Assembly (NCBI GenBank): GCA_000721375.1
Contig: JOGW01000021.1
Location: 124,001-188,000, forward strand
DNA: 64,000 nucleotides
Source: Streptomyces sp. NRRL B-3428
Lineage (GTDB): Bacteria; Actinomycetota; Actinomycetes; Streptomycetales; Streptomycetaceae
Reading direction: 5' to 3'
Shown: positions 33,069 to 42,379 of the stretch, piece after piece
Position numbering within the stretch: position 1 is the stretch's first letter
How the letters are laid out: each line of letters opens with the position of its first letter
The notes under the pieces: model-generated
The model's input: only the letters and a program-made list of their open reading frames with translations
The model's database searches: none
Told to the model about the DNA's origin: nothing
Made by a program: the position numbers and the translations under genes

Positions 33069-34231
33069 GTCTCAGGATCGCGGTGGTGCACAGCTTCTAC
33101 GGAATGGTCGTGCCCGGCGGCGAGAACCTGGTCATCGTGGACCAGGTGGCCGCACTGCGCCGGGCCGGCCACGAAGTGCACCTGGTCGCGGTCGGCACCG
33201 ACGAGCTCTCCGGACGGCCGCTGCACGCCCTGCGCTGCGCGGCGACGGTCGCCACGGGACGTGGGCGCTCGCCGCTGCGGCAGCTGCGCGAGATCGCCCC
33301 GGACATCGTCCATGTGCACAACCTGTTCCCGAACTTCGGACGCACCTGGGTACGCGACTGGACCGGCCCGCTGGTCGCCACCCTGCACAACTACCGGGCG
33401 CTGTGCGTCAACGCACTGCTCTACCGCGACGGCAAGACCTGCACCGAGTGCCCCGACGGGGACCGCTGGGCCGGCCTGCGGCACGGCTGCTACCGCGACT
33501 CCCGGGCGGCGACGCTGCCGCTCGCCCTGGCCGGGCGGCAGGGCGTCGCGGGCGATCCGCTGCTCGCCCGCGCCGACCGGGTCGTCGTGCTCTCGGAGCT
33601 CAGCCGCGACCGCTACGAGAAGGCCGGGCTCGAGCCCGGGCGCATGGCGCTCGTGCCCAACTTCGCGCCCTCGCCCGGGGAGTTCGCCGAGCCGGACCGG
33701 GCCTGGGTCTACGTCGGCAAGCTCAGCACGGAGAAGGGCATCCTCGACCTGCTGCGCCGCTGGCCCGCCGGCGTACCCCTGGATGTGATCGGCAATGGTC
33801 CGCTGGAGGCCGAGTGCCGCGCCGCCGCCCCCGAGGGCGTCCGGTTCCTCGGCGCGCTCGCGCAGCCGGACCTGTGGCGGCTGCTCGGCCGCTACCAGGG
33901 CCTCGTCTTCCCCGGCCGCTGCTTCGAGGGCGGCACACCGGGTGTGTACTGCGAGGCGCTCGCGGCCGGACTTCCGGTGCTCGCTTTCGAAGGCTCGGTG
34001 GTCGCCTCGCTCGTACGGATCCAGGGCACCGGGACCGCGACCGACTGGGACACACCGCTCGCACCGGCGCTCGCCGCTGCGGTGGCCCGCTTCCCGGGAC
34101 TGCGCGCGGACTGCCGTGCGGTCTACGAGCGGGAGTACACCGAGCCCGTATGGATCGAGCGGATCGAGCGGGTGTACGCCGAGGCGGGGGCACCCGCACT
34201 GATCGGGGCCGGGACACGGGGCCTCGGGTGA
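33065..34231 (+). CDS. GT4-family glycosyltransferase
   Basis: A 388-residue GT-B enzyme. N-terminal domain opens HSFYGMVVPGGENLVI, with HVHNLFPNF and LHNYRALC in the acceptor side and a Cys cluster (CTECPDG...HGCYRDS) typical of this subgroup. The C-terminal donor domain has WVYVGKLSTEKG, VIGNGPLE and FEGGTPGVYCEALAAGLPV, the E(x7)E nucleotide-sugar site. Cytosolic face of the membrane. Donor and linkage unknown. Confidence 0.87.
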   Translation: MSLRIAVVHSFYGMVVPGGENLVIVDQVAALRRAGHEVHLVAVGTDELSGRPLHALRCAATVATGRGRSPLRQLREIAPDIVHVHNLFPNFGRTWVRDWTGPLVATLHNYRALCVNALLYRDGKTCTECPDGDRWAGLRHGCYRDSRAATLPLALAGRQGVAGDPLLARADRVVVLSELSRDRYEKAGLEPGRMALVPNFAPSPGEFAEPDRAWVYVGKLSTEKGILDLLRRWPAGVPLDVIGNGPLEAECRAAAPEGVRFLGALAQPDLWRLLGRYQGLVFPGRCFEGGTPGVYCEALAAGLPVLAFEGSVVASLVRIQGTGTATDWDTPLAPALAAAVARFPGLRADCRAVYEREYTEPVWIERIERVYAEAGAPALIGAGTRGLG

Positions 34232-35424
34232 CGGCAGGTCCGGGTGCGATGTCGCATGGCCGTACGGCGCCACGGCAGGTCACCGTCGTACTGCCGTATC
34301 TCACCCCGTACCGCCTGCCCTTCCTGACCTGTCTGCGCGAGGAACTCGCGTCATGGGACATCGCGCTCACCGTGGCGCACGGCAGCCCGACCGGCCTGTC
34401 CGCCGCCCGCCAGGCACCCCTCACGCTGCCCGGCGCGGTGGCGCTGCGCCAGCATGCGGGGCGCATCGCGGGCCGTGAACTGCTGTGGCACCGGCTCGGT
34501 GAACTCGCCCGGCGCAGCGACGCGTTGGTGCTGCCGCAGTCGCTGCACTTCCTGCGCCTGTATCCGCTGCTCGCGCGGCGCCCGCGGAGCATCGGCCTGT
34601 GGGGCCACGGCCGGACGCATGTCTCGGCGCACAACGGCCCCGAACAGCGCGCCAAGGAGTTGATCACCCGCAGAGCGGGCTGGTTCTTCGCGTACACGGC
34701 GGCCGGCGGCGAGTACGCCGAGGCCGCGGGCCTGGACCGCCGCCGCATCACCGTGGTGCACAACTCCCTGGACACCAGGGCGCTGGTGGCCGCGCGTGAC
34801 GACGTGAGCGAGCGGCAGAGCGCCGAGCTGCGCGCCGCGTACGGACTCGCGCCGGGCCGCACCGGCCTCTACGTCGGCGGTCTCGACGAGCTCAAGCGCA
34901 TCCCCTTCCTGCTGGACGAGGCGGCACGGATCGCCGAGCGGGTGCCGGGCTTCAAACTGCTCGTCGCCGGGGACGGCGCACAGCGCGACCTCGTCGAGGG
35001 CTCGCCGTTCGCCGTCTACGCCGGGCCCGTGGACGCCAGGGGCAAGGCGCGCCTGGGCGCCGTGGCCGATGTGATGCTCGTGCCGGGCGCGGTCGGCCTG
35101 TGCGCGGTCGACTCCTTCGCGCTGCGCACCCCCGTGATCACCACTCCGTGGCCGTACCACGGGCCGGAGTTCGACTACCTGGAGCACGGCCGCAACGCCC
35201 TCGTCGTAGGCGACGAGTCCTACGCCGACGAAGTGGCGCGGCTGCTCATGAGCCCGCGCCGGCTCTCGACGCTGCGCCGCTCCTGCCGCTGCGACGCGGC
35301 CCGCTACACGGTGGAGTCGATGGCGGTCCGCTTCGCCGAGGGCGTGCGGGGCCTGCTCGAGTTCTCCGGCGCCCGCCCTGTGCGCAAGAGAGTTCCCCCA
35401 GCTACGGAAGGGCAACTGCCATGA
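34228..35424 (+). CDS. GT4-like glycosyltransferase
   Basis: A 398-residue GT-B glycosyltransferase. PYLTPYRLPFL and SIGLWGHGRTH in the N-terminal half, then LYVGGLDELKRIPFL, LLVAGDGAQRD and a donor-site region VMLVPGAVGLCAVDSFALRTPV that replaces the usual E(x7)E with a GLCAVDSF pattern seen in capsule transferases. The GTG at 34228 overlaps the previous stop; an ATG at 34249 is the alternative. Donor unknown. Confidence 0.82.
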   Translation: MTAGPGAMSHGRTAPRQVTVVLPYLTPYRLPFLTCLREELASWDIALTVAHGSPTGLSAARQAPLTLPGAVALRQHAGRIAGRELLWHRLGELARRSDALVLPQSLHFLRLYPLLARRPRSIGLWGHGRTHVSAHNGPEQRAKELITRRAGWFFAYTAAGGEYAEAAGLDRRRITVVHNSLDTRALVAARDDVSERQSAELRAAYGLAPGRTGLYVGGLDELKRIPFLLDEAARIAERVPGFKLLVAGDGAQRDLVEGSPFAVYAGPVDARGKARLGAVADVMLVPGAVGLCAVDSFALRTPVITTPWPYHGPEFDYLEHGRNALVVGDESYADEVARLLMSPRRLSTLRRSCRCDAARYTVESMAVRFAEGVRGLLEFSGARPVRKRVPPATEGQLP

Positions 35425-36497
35425 CCCCACAGACCCCGCCCGAGACCGAAACTCCCTCCACCGGCAACGACCGGCGCCGCCGCCTGCTGCGCCGCGCCGC
35501 CCTCGGCACGGGGATCGCCGTCGTGGCCGCCGGTGTCCTGGGCGGTGTGCTCTACGCGAAGCTCGACAGCAACATCCGTACGGACGAGGACACCGAGCGT
35601 GCGCTGCGCGCGGATCACGGCTCGCGTCCCGACAAGCCGGCCGGCAAGGCGCAGAACATCCTGCTCATGGGCACCGACAGCCAGGCCGGCTGGGGCTCCA
35701 CGCGCGCGGACACCACGATCCTTCTGCATCTGTCGGCGGACCGCCGCCATGCCTCGATGACCAGCATCCCGCGCGACCTGATGGTGGACATCCCGACCTG
35801 TCTGACGCCGGAAGGCGCCCGCACCAAGGCCGAGTTCGCCCAGTTCAACTGGGCCTACGAGCGCGCGGGCGCGGCCTGCACCATCCGTACGTTCGAGAAG
35901 CTCAGCGGTGTACGCGTCGACCATCACCTCGTGGTGGACTTCTCCGGCTTCATGAAGGTCGTGGACGCGGTCGGCGGTGTCGAGGTCGACGTGCCCGAGC
36001 CGATCAAGGAACCCGAGTACGGCATCACGCTCAAGCCGGGACGTCAGCTCGTGAAGGGCAAGGAGGCGCTGGTCTTCGTACGGACCCGGCAGGGCGTCAG
36101 CGACGGGAGCGACCTCCAGCGCATCGAGCGCCAGAAGGACTTCCTGCGCAACCTGGTCGACAAGGTCACCGACACGGGCACCCTGACGAGTCCCACCCGG
36201 GTCTATCCGCTGCTCGACGCGGCGACGTCCTCGCTGACCGCCGACTCCGGAATGGACTCGCCAGCCGAGCTCTACTCACTGCTCAAGAGCGCGCGCACCA
36301 CGCTGCCCAGCGCTCTCAAAATCATTACGTTGCCGAGCACCGAGCACCCCGACTACATCGGACGCTACGAGATGGTCCCCAAGGAGGGCGACGCCCTCTT
36401 CAAGGCCCTGCGCGCCGACAAGCCGCTCCCGGCCCATCTGTACAACGCGTACGACGAGGAAGGGCATCGGGAGCGGCCTTACTTCGAGAAGTCCTGA
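35421..36497 (+). CDS. LytR-CpsA-Psr (LCP) family wall-glycopolymer ligase
   Basis: A 358-residue membrane-anchored protein. Basic N-terminus (RRRRLLRRAALG), one membrane segment (~27-46), then the extracytoplasmic LCP domain: NILLMGTDSQ, the Arg/Asp pair RADTTILLHL, TSIPRDLMVDIP, and VVDFSGFMKVVDAVGGVEVDV. LCP enzymes transfer glycopolymers from the undecaprenyl carrier to peptidoglycan, so it is the likely attachment step for this locus. It ends the + strand run. Confidence 0.92.
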   Translation: MTPQTPPETETPSTGNDRRRRLLRRAALGTGIAVVAAGVLGGVLYAKLDSNIRTDEDTERALRADHGSRPDKPAGKAQNILLMGTDSQAGWGSTRADTTILLHLSADRRHASMTSIPRDLMVDIPTCLTPEGARTKAEFAQFNWAYERAGAACTIRTFEKLSGVRVDHHLVVDFSGFMKVVDAVGGVEVDVPEPIKEPEYGITLKPGRQLVKGKEALVFVRTRQGVSDGSDLQRIERQKDFLRNLVDKVTDTGTLTSPTRVYPLLDAATSSLTADSGMDSPAELYSLLKSARTTLPSALKIITLPSTEHPDYIGRYEMVPKEGDALFKALRADKPLPAHLYNAYDEEGHRERPYFEKS

Positions 36498-36511
36498 GCC
36501 GGCCGGTCCCC

Positions 36512-36526
36512 GCGGACGTGCTCCGC
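36512..36526. terminator. Small hairpin between convergent operons
   Basis: GCGGA-CGTGC-TCCGC lies in the 34-bp gap between the LCP gene (+) and the glycosyltransferase gene (-), nested in a looser GTCCCC/GGGGAC pair. Weak. Confidence 0.3.
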
Positions 36527-36531
36527 AGGGT

Positions 36532-37575
36532 TCACACCGGGGACGCCGTGGGAGTCGGGGCACGGCCGGTGGTCCACGGCGGGCCTGTGGGTGCGGGGAT
36601 GCCGGGCAGGTACGGGGCGAGCATGTGGCGCAGGGCGTGGGTCTCCGTCATGTGGGCCAGCACCCAGGTACGCATGCGGGCGGCGCGGGCCAGGAGCTCT
36701 GTCGCGGGTTCGGCGAGCAGATCCCGTACGGCGCAAGCCGCTTCGCGCGGGGTGTCGCACAGGTGGAGGCCGTCCTCGGGGCCCGGCAGCCACTCCAGGT
36801 CAGGGTGGCGCGAGGAGACGTGGACGCGGCCTGCGGCCATCGCGATGGGCAGCCGGTCGGAGAAGAAGCCGGGGTAGCGGCGGTAGCGGTTCCAGCCGAC
36901 GGTGATCAGGGAGCGACGCAGGGCGGCCTGCTGCTCGAAATAGGGGACGGCGCCGCAGGCGTGCGGACCGCGCCAGCGCTTGCCGTAGACGCGCAGGCCG
37001 GGCAGGTCCGTCAACTGGCGTACCAGGGTGGAGCGTTCACGGTCGTCGCGGACGAGCTCGATACCGCCGTACGTCATGCGTGAGCCGAGCAGCGCCACTC
37101 CGGTGGCCGCCGCGGCGCCCGGTGGCTCGGGCGGAGCGAAGGCAAGGGGCAGGCAGTTGGGCACGTAGTGGACGGGGCGGCCGCCCGAGGCCTTGTGCAG
37201 CAGCTCGGCCTGTGGGCCGTGCGCCACGCTGTACACGGCCTCCGCGTGACGCATCCACGAGGTGTTGCGTACACGCAGAGGTTTGCCGAGGCCACCCCAG
37301 GCATCGCCCTCCCAGACCAGCACGGGTGGCGACCCCAACGCGCGTACGGTCGAAGCCACTTGCCGATGTCCCCAGGGGTACGGCTGCGGGGACTGCACCA
37401 GGACGAGGTCGGGGCGCTCGCCGCGGGTGATGTCGGCCGGGTCCACGGCGGGGGCGGCGTACCGGTGGCGGAGCCGGCCCTCGCGGACCAGTTCGGTGAA
37501 GCCGCGGACGAAGGCGTTGTTCTCGCCGTAGTCGCGGTCTTCGTTGCTGATCTGAAGAACCAGGGGGGCGGTCAC
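36532..37575 (-). CDS. Glycosyltransferase (CgeB-like), paralog of the gene at 40248-41354
   Basis: A 347-residue GT-B-like protein. QISNEDRDYGENNAFV opens it; PPVLVWEGDAWGG and SWMRHAEAVYSV mark the N-terminal domain; VYGKRWRGPHACG, ALRRSLITVGWNRY and FFSDRLPIAMAAGR mark the C-terminal domain found in DUF3880/CgeB-type transferases. Same architecture as a second gene in this operon. The GTG at 37575 overlaps the stop of the upstream gene. Confidence 0.75.
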   Translation of the reverse strand: MTAPLVLQISNEDRDYGENNAFVRGFTELVREGRLRHRYAAPAVDPADITRGERPDLVLVQSPQPYPWGHRQVASTVRALGSPPVLVWEGDAWGGLGKPLRVRNTSWMRHAEAVYSVAHGPQAELLHKASGGRPVHYVPNCLPLAFAPPEPPGAAAATGVALLGSRMTYGGIELVRDDRERSTLVRQLTDLPGLRVYGKRWRGPHACGAVPYFEQQAALRRSLITVGWNRYRRYPGFFSDRLPIAMAAGRVHVSSRHPDLEWLPGPEDGLHLCDTPREAACAVRDLLAEPATELLARAARMRTWVLAHMTETHALRHMLAPYLPGIPAPTGPPWTTGRAPTPTASPV

Positions 37576-38759
37576 CGGAGCGCCTCCGTTCGGCTCGGCT
37601 CTGCCGACAGATGGGCGGAAAACCAGCGGAGGTAGGCGTCGGCGACATCCCCGAGCCGGAAATCGGTGCGGATGCGGTCCCTGGCTCTGGCGCCCAGCGC
37701 GGACCGCCGCTCGTCGTCGCGGGCGAGCGCGGTCATCGCCTCGGCGATGAGGTGCGGGCGGTCGATGTCCGTGAGCACTCCGGTGTCCCCGACCAGCCAG
37801 GGCACTCCGCCGCTGCGCCGGCCGCCGATCACCGGGATGCCCATGGCCATGGCCTCGGCGCACGTCATCGGGCAGGCCTCCACCCGGGACGGGTGCACCA
37901 GGACGTGGGCCTCAGCGGCAATCCGGGCGAGGGCGTCGTCGTACGGCAGCGCGCCGGTGAAGTCGACACCGTCCGCGAGACCGTGCGCGGCTGCCCAGGT
38001 ATGCGCGGGGCCACCTCTTTCGTGGCCCGCCCCGAGCGCCAACAGGCGTGCCTGCGGCAGCTGTCGACGTACGAGCCCGAAGGCGCGCAAGCCCGCCACA
38101 GTGTTCTTGAGCGGCCCCCAGCCCTGCAGTGCCATCGCGAACACGGGGGCTCTGCCCGGGGGCGGCGCCGATGCGGTCGGCAGGGTGGCGAGGTCCAGCC
38201 CGTTCGGGATGGTGGTGATGGGGCGGCGGACTCCCAGCGAGCGGCGGTAGTGCCGCGCGGTGTACGGGCTCACCGCGCTCAGTGCGCGGGCGCGGTGCGC
38301 CACGGGCAGGGCGAGGGAGTGGCGCACCCAGCGGTAGGCGCTGCGCATCTCCCAGGCGTAGCGCAGCGGTGTGTCGTGTGCCGTGACGAGGGCCGGGCGG
38401 CCGGAGTCGACGGCGGCGAGTGCGTACTCGTACGTCCAGTGGGCGTTGACCAGGTCGACGGGATGGTCCCGCAGCGCGGCCACGATGCCACGCCGCTCCT
38501 GGCGGAAGAGATCGCGGGCCGCTCCGTTCGGGCGCTGCGGCACCACGACCAGTCGCAACCGGCCCGCTGCGGCGGTGAATTCGGTGCGCTCGCGGACCTG
38601 GGAGCTCAGCGCGAACGCTGTCACCTCGTGGCCCTGTTCCCACCAGGCCCGCGCGAGCTGACCGGTGACAGGGCCCTCGTTGACGGTGGGCAGCTGCCGG
38701 CCGTCGAAGAGCGGGCGCAGGGCGTCCATGCCGAGGGGCCCGGTGAGGCCGATGTGCAC
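37572..38759 (-). CDS. GT4-family glycosyltransferase
   Basis: A 395-residue GT-B enzyme starting GTG with AGGAG upstream. LPTVNEGPVTGQLARAWW and VNAHWTYEYALAA lie in the acceptor domain; VSPYTARHYRRS, IPNGLD, ALGAGHERGG and HPSRVEACPMTCAEAMAMGI in the donor domain, with Glu residues of the E(x7)E site. Acts in the cytosol on a lipid-linked intermediate; specificity unknown. Confidence 0.88.
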   Translation of the reverse strand: MHIGLTGPLGMDALRPLFDGRQLPTVNEGPVTGQLARAWWEQGHEVTAFALSSQVRERTEFTAAAGRLRLVVVPQRPNGAARDLFRQERRGIVAALRDHPVDLVNAHWTYEYALAAVDSGRPALVTAHDTPLRYAWEMRSAYRWVRHSLALPVAHRARALSAVSPYTARHYRRSLGVRRPITTIPNGLDLATLPTASAPPPGRAPVFAMALQGWGPLKNTVAGLRAFGLVRRQLPQARLLALGAGHERGGPAHTWAAAHGLADGVDFTGALPYDDALARIAAEAHVLVHPSRVEACPMTCAEAMAMGIPVIGGRRSGGVPWLVGDTGVLTDIDRPHLIAEAMTALARDDERRSALGARARDRIRTDFRLGDVADAYLRWFSAHLSAEPSRTEALR

Positions 38760-38769
38760 GTGAGGGCTC

Positions 38770-40251
38770 CTAGCGTGGGGAGGTGAGTGTGGCGGATGCG
38801 CCGCGGCGCTGCGCGGGCCGTGGCCGGGGGAGGAGGCCGCGGCGCTGCAGCAGCTGAGCGGCGGGGATGAAGCGGCGCAGAGGCCAGTACGTGGCCGCCG
38901 TCACCAGGACCGCGAGGGCCGGCAGCCACGGTCCCGGCCCGAACGCGGCCGGTGCGGAGGCCGCGGTGCCGGCCAGGAACAAGCCGGCACCCAGCGCGAG
39001 GTGCACCAGATGAGCCCGTACGAGGCGGCGTACGTCCAGGACGCCCTGCGTCCGCCAGCGCCACAGCTGTACGGCGTGCCCGAGGCCGGGCGCCGTGGCC
39101 GCGAGGGCGAGCAGCGGGACGCTGTGTGTGCCGGCCGCGAGCAGCAGCGCACCCACGGTCCCGGCGATCACGGTGAGTTGGGCCGCGGCGCAGGACCGCG
39201 GATCGCGGCGTACTTCGTCGACGGAGATCGCGGTGGAGCACAGCAGCGAGCAGGCCGCGCCGAGTGCGAGCAGGGGCAGCAGTCCGGCGGCCGTGTCCCA
39301 GCCGGGCCCGAGCAGCAGCCTCAGCGCTCCGGGCCCCGCGCCGGCCACGGCGCCGAATCCGATGAGTCCGGCCGCGGACGCCGCGCACACCAGGTCGAAC
39401 ACCGCGCGTTCGGGCACCCGTCGGGCGGGGTTCCCGGCGCGGGCCTCGGCGAGGACTGGGGCCGAGGCACGGTGCAGCCCAGTGGCGAGTGCGGTGAGCG
39501 GGATACCCGAGCACATGGCGGCGCGGGAGAGATGGCCGGCGGCAGTGGGCCCGAAGAGCGTTCCCGCGCACCACAGCGGGGCGTTGTTGGTGAGCGACTC
39601 GACCAGGCCGAAACCGGCGAACCAGCCGGACTGGCCCAAGAGGTCGCGCAGGGGGACCGCCGGCCCATGCGGCAGCGACCGGGTGGGCAGCAGCACGCCC
39701 CCCAAGGACAGGATCAGGCCGCTCACGGGCGACGCCACGGTCAGACCCCAGGGATTCCAGCCCGCGAACAGCAGGGCGAGTCCGGCCGCGCACCCCGCCA
39801 ATTGGCCGGCGCTCTCCAGGAGGGTCGCCGCCCGCGGCCGCCCCGCCCGGCGCAGGCCCGCGAGGGCGACGGCGGCACTCGGCTGGAACAGCAGCTGCAG
39901 GGCGAGCAGTTGGAGCAGCGGACCGGCCTGGCCGCCCAGCCAGTCGGAGTCGATGAGTGCGGCCACACCTTCGGCAAGCGCCCAGCACGCCGTGCCGGTG
40001 AGGACGGCCGCCAGGCGGGCGGTGCGCAGCAGCGCGCCGGTCAGCGCATCGGCGCGTAGCAGACAGGTGGTCAGGCCCGCGTTGGAGAAGTACCCGAACA
40101 GGGTGATGACGGTGGTGGCGAGGGCGTACTGACCGAATGCGGCCGGGCTGACCAGGCGGGCCGTACAGGCCGTATAGCCGAGCAGGAGCAGCAGCGACAG
40201 CACCGAGCCCGCGTAGCTCCAGCCGAGACCGCGCAATACGGTGCGGCTCAT
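38770..40251 (-). CDS. Polysaccharide flippase (Wzx-type, MOP superfamily)
   Basis: A 493-residue membrane protein with about 12-14 segments. The opening LRGLGWSYAGSVLSLLL, then SPAAFGQYALATTVI and YFSNAGL, are typical of the polysaccharide-transport (Wzx) branch of the MOP superfamily. It should flip the undecaprenyl-linked repeat unit to the outer face. The C-terminal end is basic. Start overlaps the preceding stop by ATGA. Confidence 0.87.
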   Translation of the reverse strand: MSRTVLRGLGWSYAGSVLSLLLLLGYTACTARLVSPAAFGQYALATTVITLFGYFSNAGLTTCLLRADALTGALLRTARLAAVLTGTACWALAEGVAALIDSDWLGGQAGPLLQLLALQLLFQPSAAVALAGLRRAGRPRAATLLESAGQLAGCAAGLALLFAGWNPWGLTVASPVSGLILSLGGVLLPTRSLPHGPAVPLRDLLGQSGWFAGFGLVESLTNNAPLWCAGTLFGPTAAGHLSRAAMCSGIPLTALATGLHRASAPVLAEARAGNPARRVPERAVFDLVCAASAAGLIGFGAVAGAGPGALRLLLGPGWDTAAGLLPLLALGAACSLLCSTAISVDEVRRDPRSCAAAQLTVIAGTVGALLLAAGTHSVPLLALAATAPGLGHAVQLWRWRTQGVLDVRRLVRAHLVHLALGAGLFLAGTAASAPAAFGPGPWLPALAVLVTAATYWPLRRFIPAAQLLQRRGLLPRPRPAQRRGASATLTSPR

Positions 40252-41354
40252 ACGGGCGCGGTGGCGAAGGAGGGCCGGCCGGAGACCGGCCGGTCCATCG
40301 CGGCGATCGCCTCCCAGGGGTCGGCAGGGGGCGGGGCCAGCGGCAGATGGTCGCCGAGCATGAAGCGCAGAGCGTTGACCTCGGTGAGGCGGGTGCGCAC
40401 CCAGTCGTGGCCGGCGACGCCCGCCGTGTGCAGTGTTTCCGGGTCGGCGCGCAGCAGTTCCGCCACCCGGTCCACCGCCTCGCGCACCGTGTCCACCAGG
40501 TGCAGTCCTTGCTCGGGACCGGGCAGCCACGGCGTGTGCAGGGGCCGTGTGGTGACATGCGGCCGGCCCGCGAACAGGCTCAACGGCAGCCGGTTGGAGC
40601 AGTAGCCGTCCCGGCCGGGGAAGTGGTCCCAATTGGCGCTGATCCTCGCGGTGCGCAGAGCCTTCAGCTGATCGTCGAAGGGCACGGGGCCGAGTGCGCC
40701 GGGCCCCTTCCAGCCGCTGCCGTGCACCGCGAACCGGCAGTTGTCGAGCTTTTGCAGGGCCGATACGAGGCGAAGGCGCTGCCGGGCGCCGTCGATCCGT
40801 TCCAGGACCTTGAAGCGCACGAAGCAGCCGCCGATGTGCATCACGTCGTACTTCGCCGAAACCGGCTCCGGAACCGGTGAGTCGTCCCACAGCCGCTGCG
40901 GCACGGTCTGCGCGATATAGCGCACGGGTCGTCTCGTGAAGGTGTCGAGCAGCTCGGCCTGTACCCCGAGGCCCACGGTGAACACCGTGTCCGCACGCCG
41001 CAGCCAGGGCTTCGTGCCGGGCAGGACGGGCTTGCGGCCGCCCCAGGGGTCGCCCTCCCAGAGGATCACCGGAGGGTCGGCACATGTCCTGAGCAGCGAG
41101 GCCACGTCCTCGTCCTGCCAGGGGAAGCCGCCCGGGCTGAGGACGAGGATCAGGTCCGGCCGGGTCTCGGCGGCGAACTGCCGCATCGTGCGCAGTGCCT
41201 GCTCGCGGCCGGCCCCGGCGAGCTCGGCGAGGGTCGCGATTCGCCGGTGGCGCAGCACACCCTCGGCCTCCAGGGCGGCGAAGGCAGGCCCGAAGTTCTC
41301 CTTGGGCCCGTACTCCGTGTCGTTGCTGAGACACAGCACGGTGGGCGGGGTCAC
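40248..41354 (-). CDS. Glycosyltransferase (CgeB-like), paralog of the gene at 36532-37575
   Basis: A 368-residue protein with the same plan as the 36532 gene: [65 protein letters not shown] and [14 protein letters not shown]. The two probably arose by duplication and add related sugars. GTG start overlapping the gmd stop. Function as a transferase is inferred from fold-level likeness. Confidence 0.73.
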   Translation of the reverse strand: MTPPTVLCLSNDTEYGPKENFGPAFAALEAEGVLRHRRIATLAELAGAGREQALRTMRQFAAETRPDLILVLSPGGFPWQDEDVASLLRTCADPPVILWEGDPWGGRKPVLPGTKPWLRRADTVFTVGLGVQAELLDTFTRRPVRYIAQTVPQRLWDDSPVPEPVSAKYDVMHIGGCFVRFKVLERIDGARQRLRLVSALQKLDNCRFAVHGSGWKGPGALGPVPFDDQLKALRTARISANWDHFPGRDGYCSNRLPLSLFAGRPHVTTRPLHTPWLPGPEQGLHLVDTVREAVDRVAELLRADPETLHTAGVAGHDWVRTRLTEVNALRFMLGDHLPLAPPPADPWEAIAAMDRPVSGRPSFATAPV

Positions 41355-42379
41355 AAGCTGTGGCCTTCAGGGATGCGCGGCCCGGGCTCGGCCGCGGCCG
41401 GGATCCGTACGCCCAGCTCCGCGTCCGTCATGATCCGGGCGAGCTCGGGGGTGAGCACGGTGGGCCGCCAGCCAAGATCGCGCTCGGCCTTCGAGGCGTC
41501 ACCGATCAGGTCGGGCACCTCGGACGGCCTCAAGTACCGCTCGTCGAAGCGGACATGGCGCTCCCAGTCGAGTCCGGCGCGCTCGAAGCAGAAGGTGAGG
41601 AAGTCGCGCACGCTGTAGCTGGTACCGGTGGCGACCACGTAGTCGTCCGGGGTGTCGTGCTGCAGCATCCGCCACATCGCGTCCACGTACTCCGGCGCAT
41701 AGCCCCAGTCGCGGCGGGCTTCCAGATTGCCCAGGTGCAGGAACTCCTGCTCACCGCGCGCGATCCGGGCTGCCGCGCGGGCGATCTTGCGGGTCACGAA
41801 GGTGCCCCCGCGGCGCGGGGACTCGTGATTGAAGAGGATCCCGTTGACGGCGTGGATGCCGTACGCCTCGCGGTAGTTCCGGGTGATCCAGTACGCGTAC
41901 ACCTTGGCGCAGGCGTACGGGGAGCGCGGGTGGAAGGGGGTCGACTCGGACTGCGGGGGCGCCGTGATGCCGTACATCTCGGAGCTCGAGGCCTGGTAGA
42001 AGCGGCAGGGCAGCCCGGTCATCCGGATCGCCTCCAGGAGCCGGGTGGTGCCCAGGCCCGTGGTCGTGCCCGTGAACTCCGGTTCGTCGAAGGAGACCCG
42101 GACATGGGACTGGGCCGCCAGGTGGTAGACCTCGTCCGGCTGGATCTGCTCGAGCAGCGCGGCGATACGCGAACCGTCCGCCAGGTCGCCGTAGTGCAGT
42201 CTCAGCCGGGCGTCGGGCTCGTGCGGATCCTGGTAGAGGTGGTCGATCCGGGCGGTGGAGAAGGATGAGGAGCGGCGGATCAGGCCGTGCACCAAGTAGC
42301 CCTTGGACAGCAGCAGTTCGGCGAGGTACGAGCCGTCCTGGCCGGTGATTCCGGTGATCAGTGCGGTGCGGCGCGACAT
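41351..42379 (-). CDS. gmd: GDP-mannose 4,6-dehydratase
   Basis: A 342-residue SDR enzyme converting GDP-mannose to GDP-4-keto-6-deoxymannose, first step to GDP-L-fucose. [14 protein letters not shown] binds [36 protein letters not shown] and [10 protein letters not shown] (catalytic Tyr/Lys) are diagnostic, as are NHESPRRG and [13 protein letters not shown] precedes the ATG. Works with the GDP-fucose synthase encoded at 44663. GDP-mannose must come from elsewhere; no manB/manC is present. Confidence 0.95.
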   Translation of the reverse strand: MSRRTALITGITGQDGSYLAELLLSKGYLVHGLIRRSSSFSTARIDHLYQDPHEPDARLRLHYGDLADGSRIAALLEQIQPDEVYHLAAQSHVRVSFDEPEFTGTTTGLGTTRLLEAIRMTGLPCRFYQASSSEMYGITAPPQSESTPFHPRSPYACAKVYAYWITRNYREAYGIHAVNGILFNHESPRRGGTFVTRKIARAAARIARGEQEFLHLGNLEARRDWGYAPEYVDAMWRMLQHDTPDDYVVATGTSYSVRDFLTFCFERAGLDWERHVRFDERYLRPSEVPDLIGDASKAERDLGWRPTVLTPELARIMTDAELGVRIPAAAEPGPRIPEGHSL

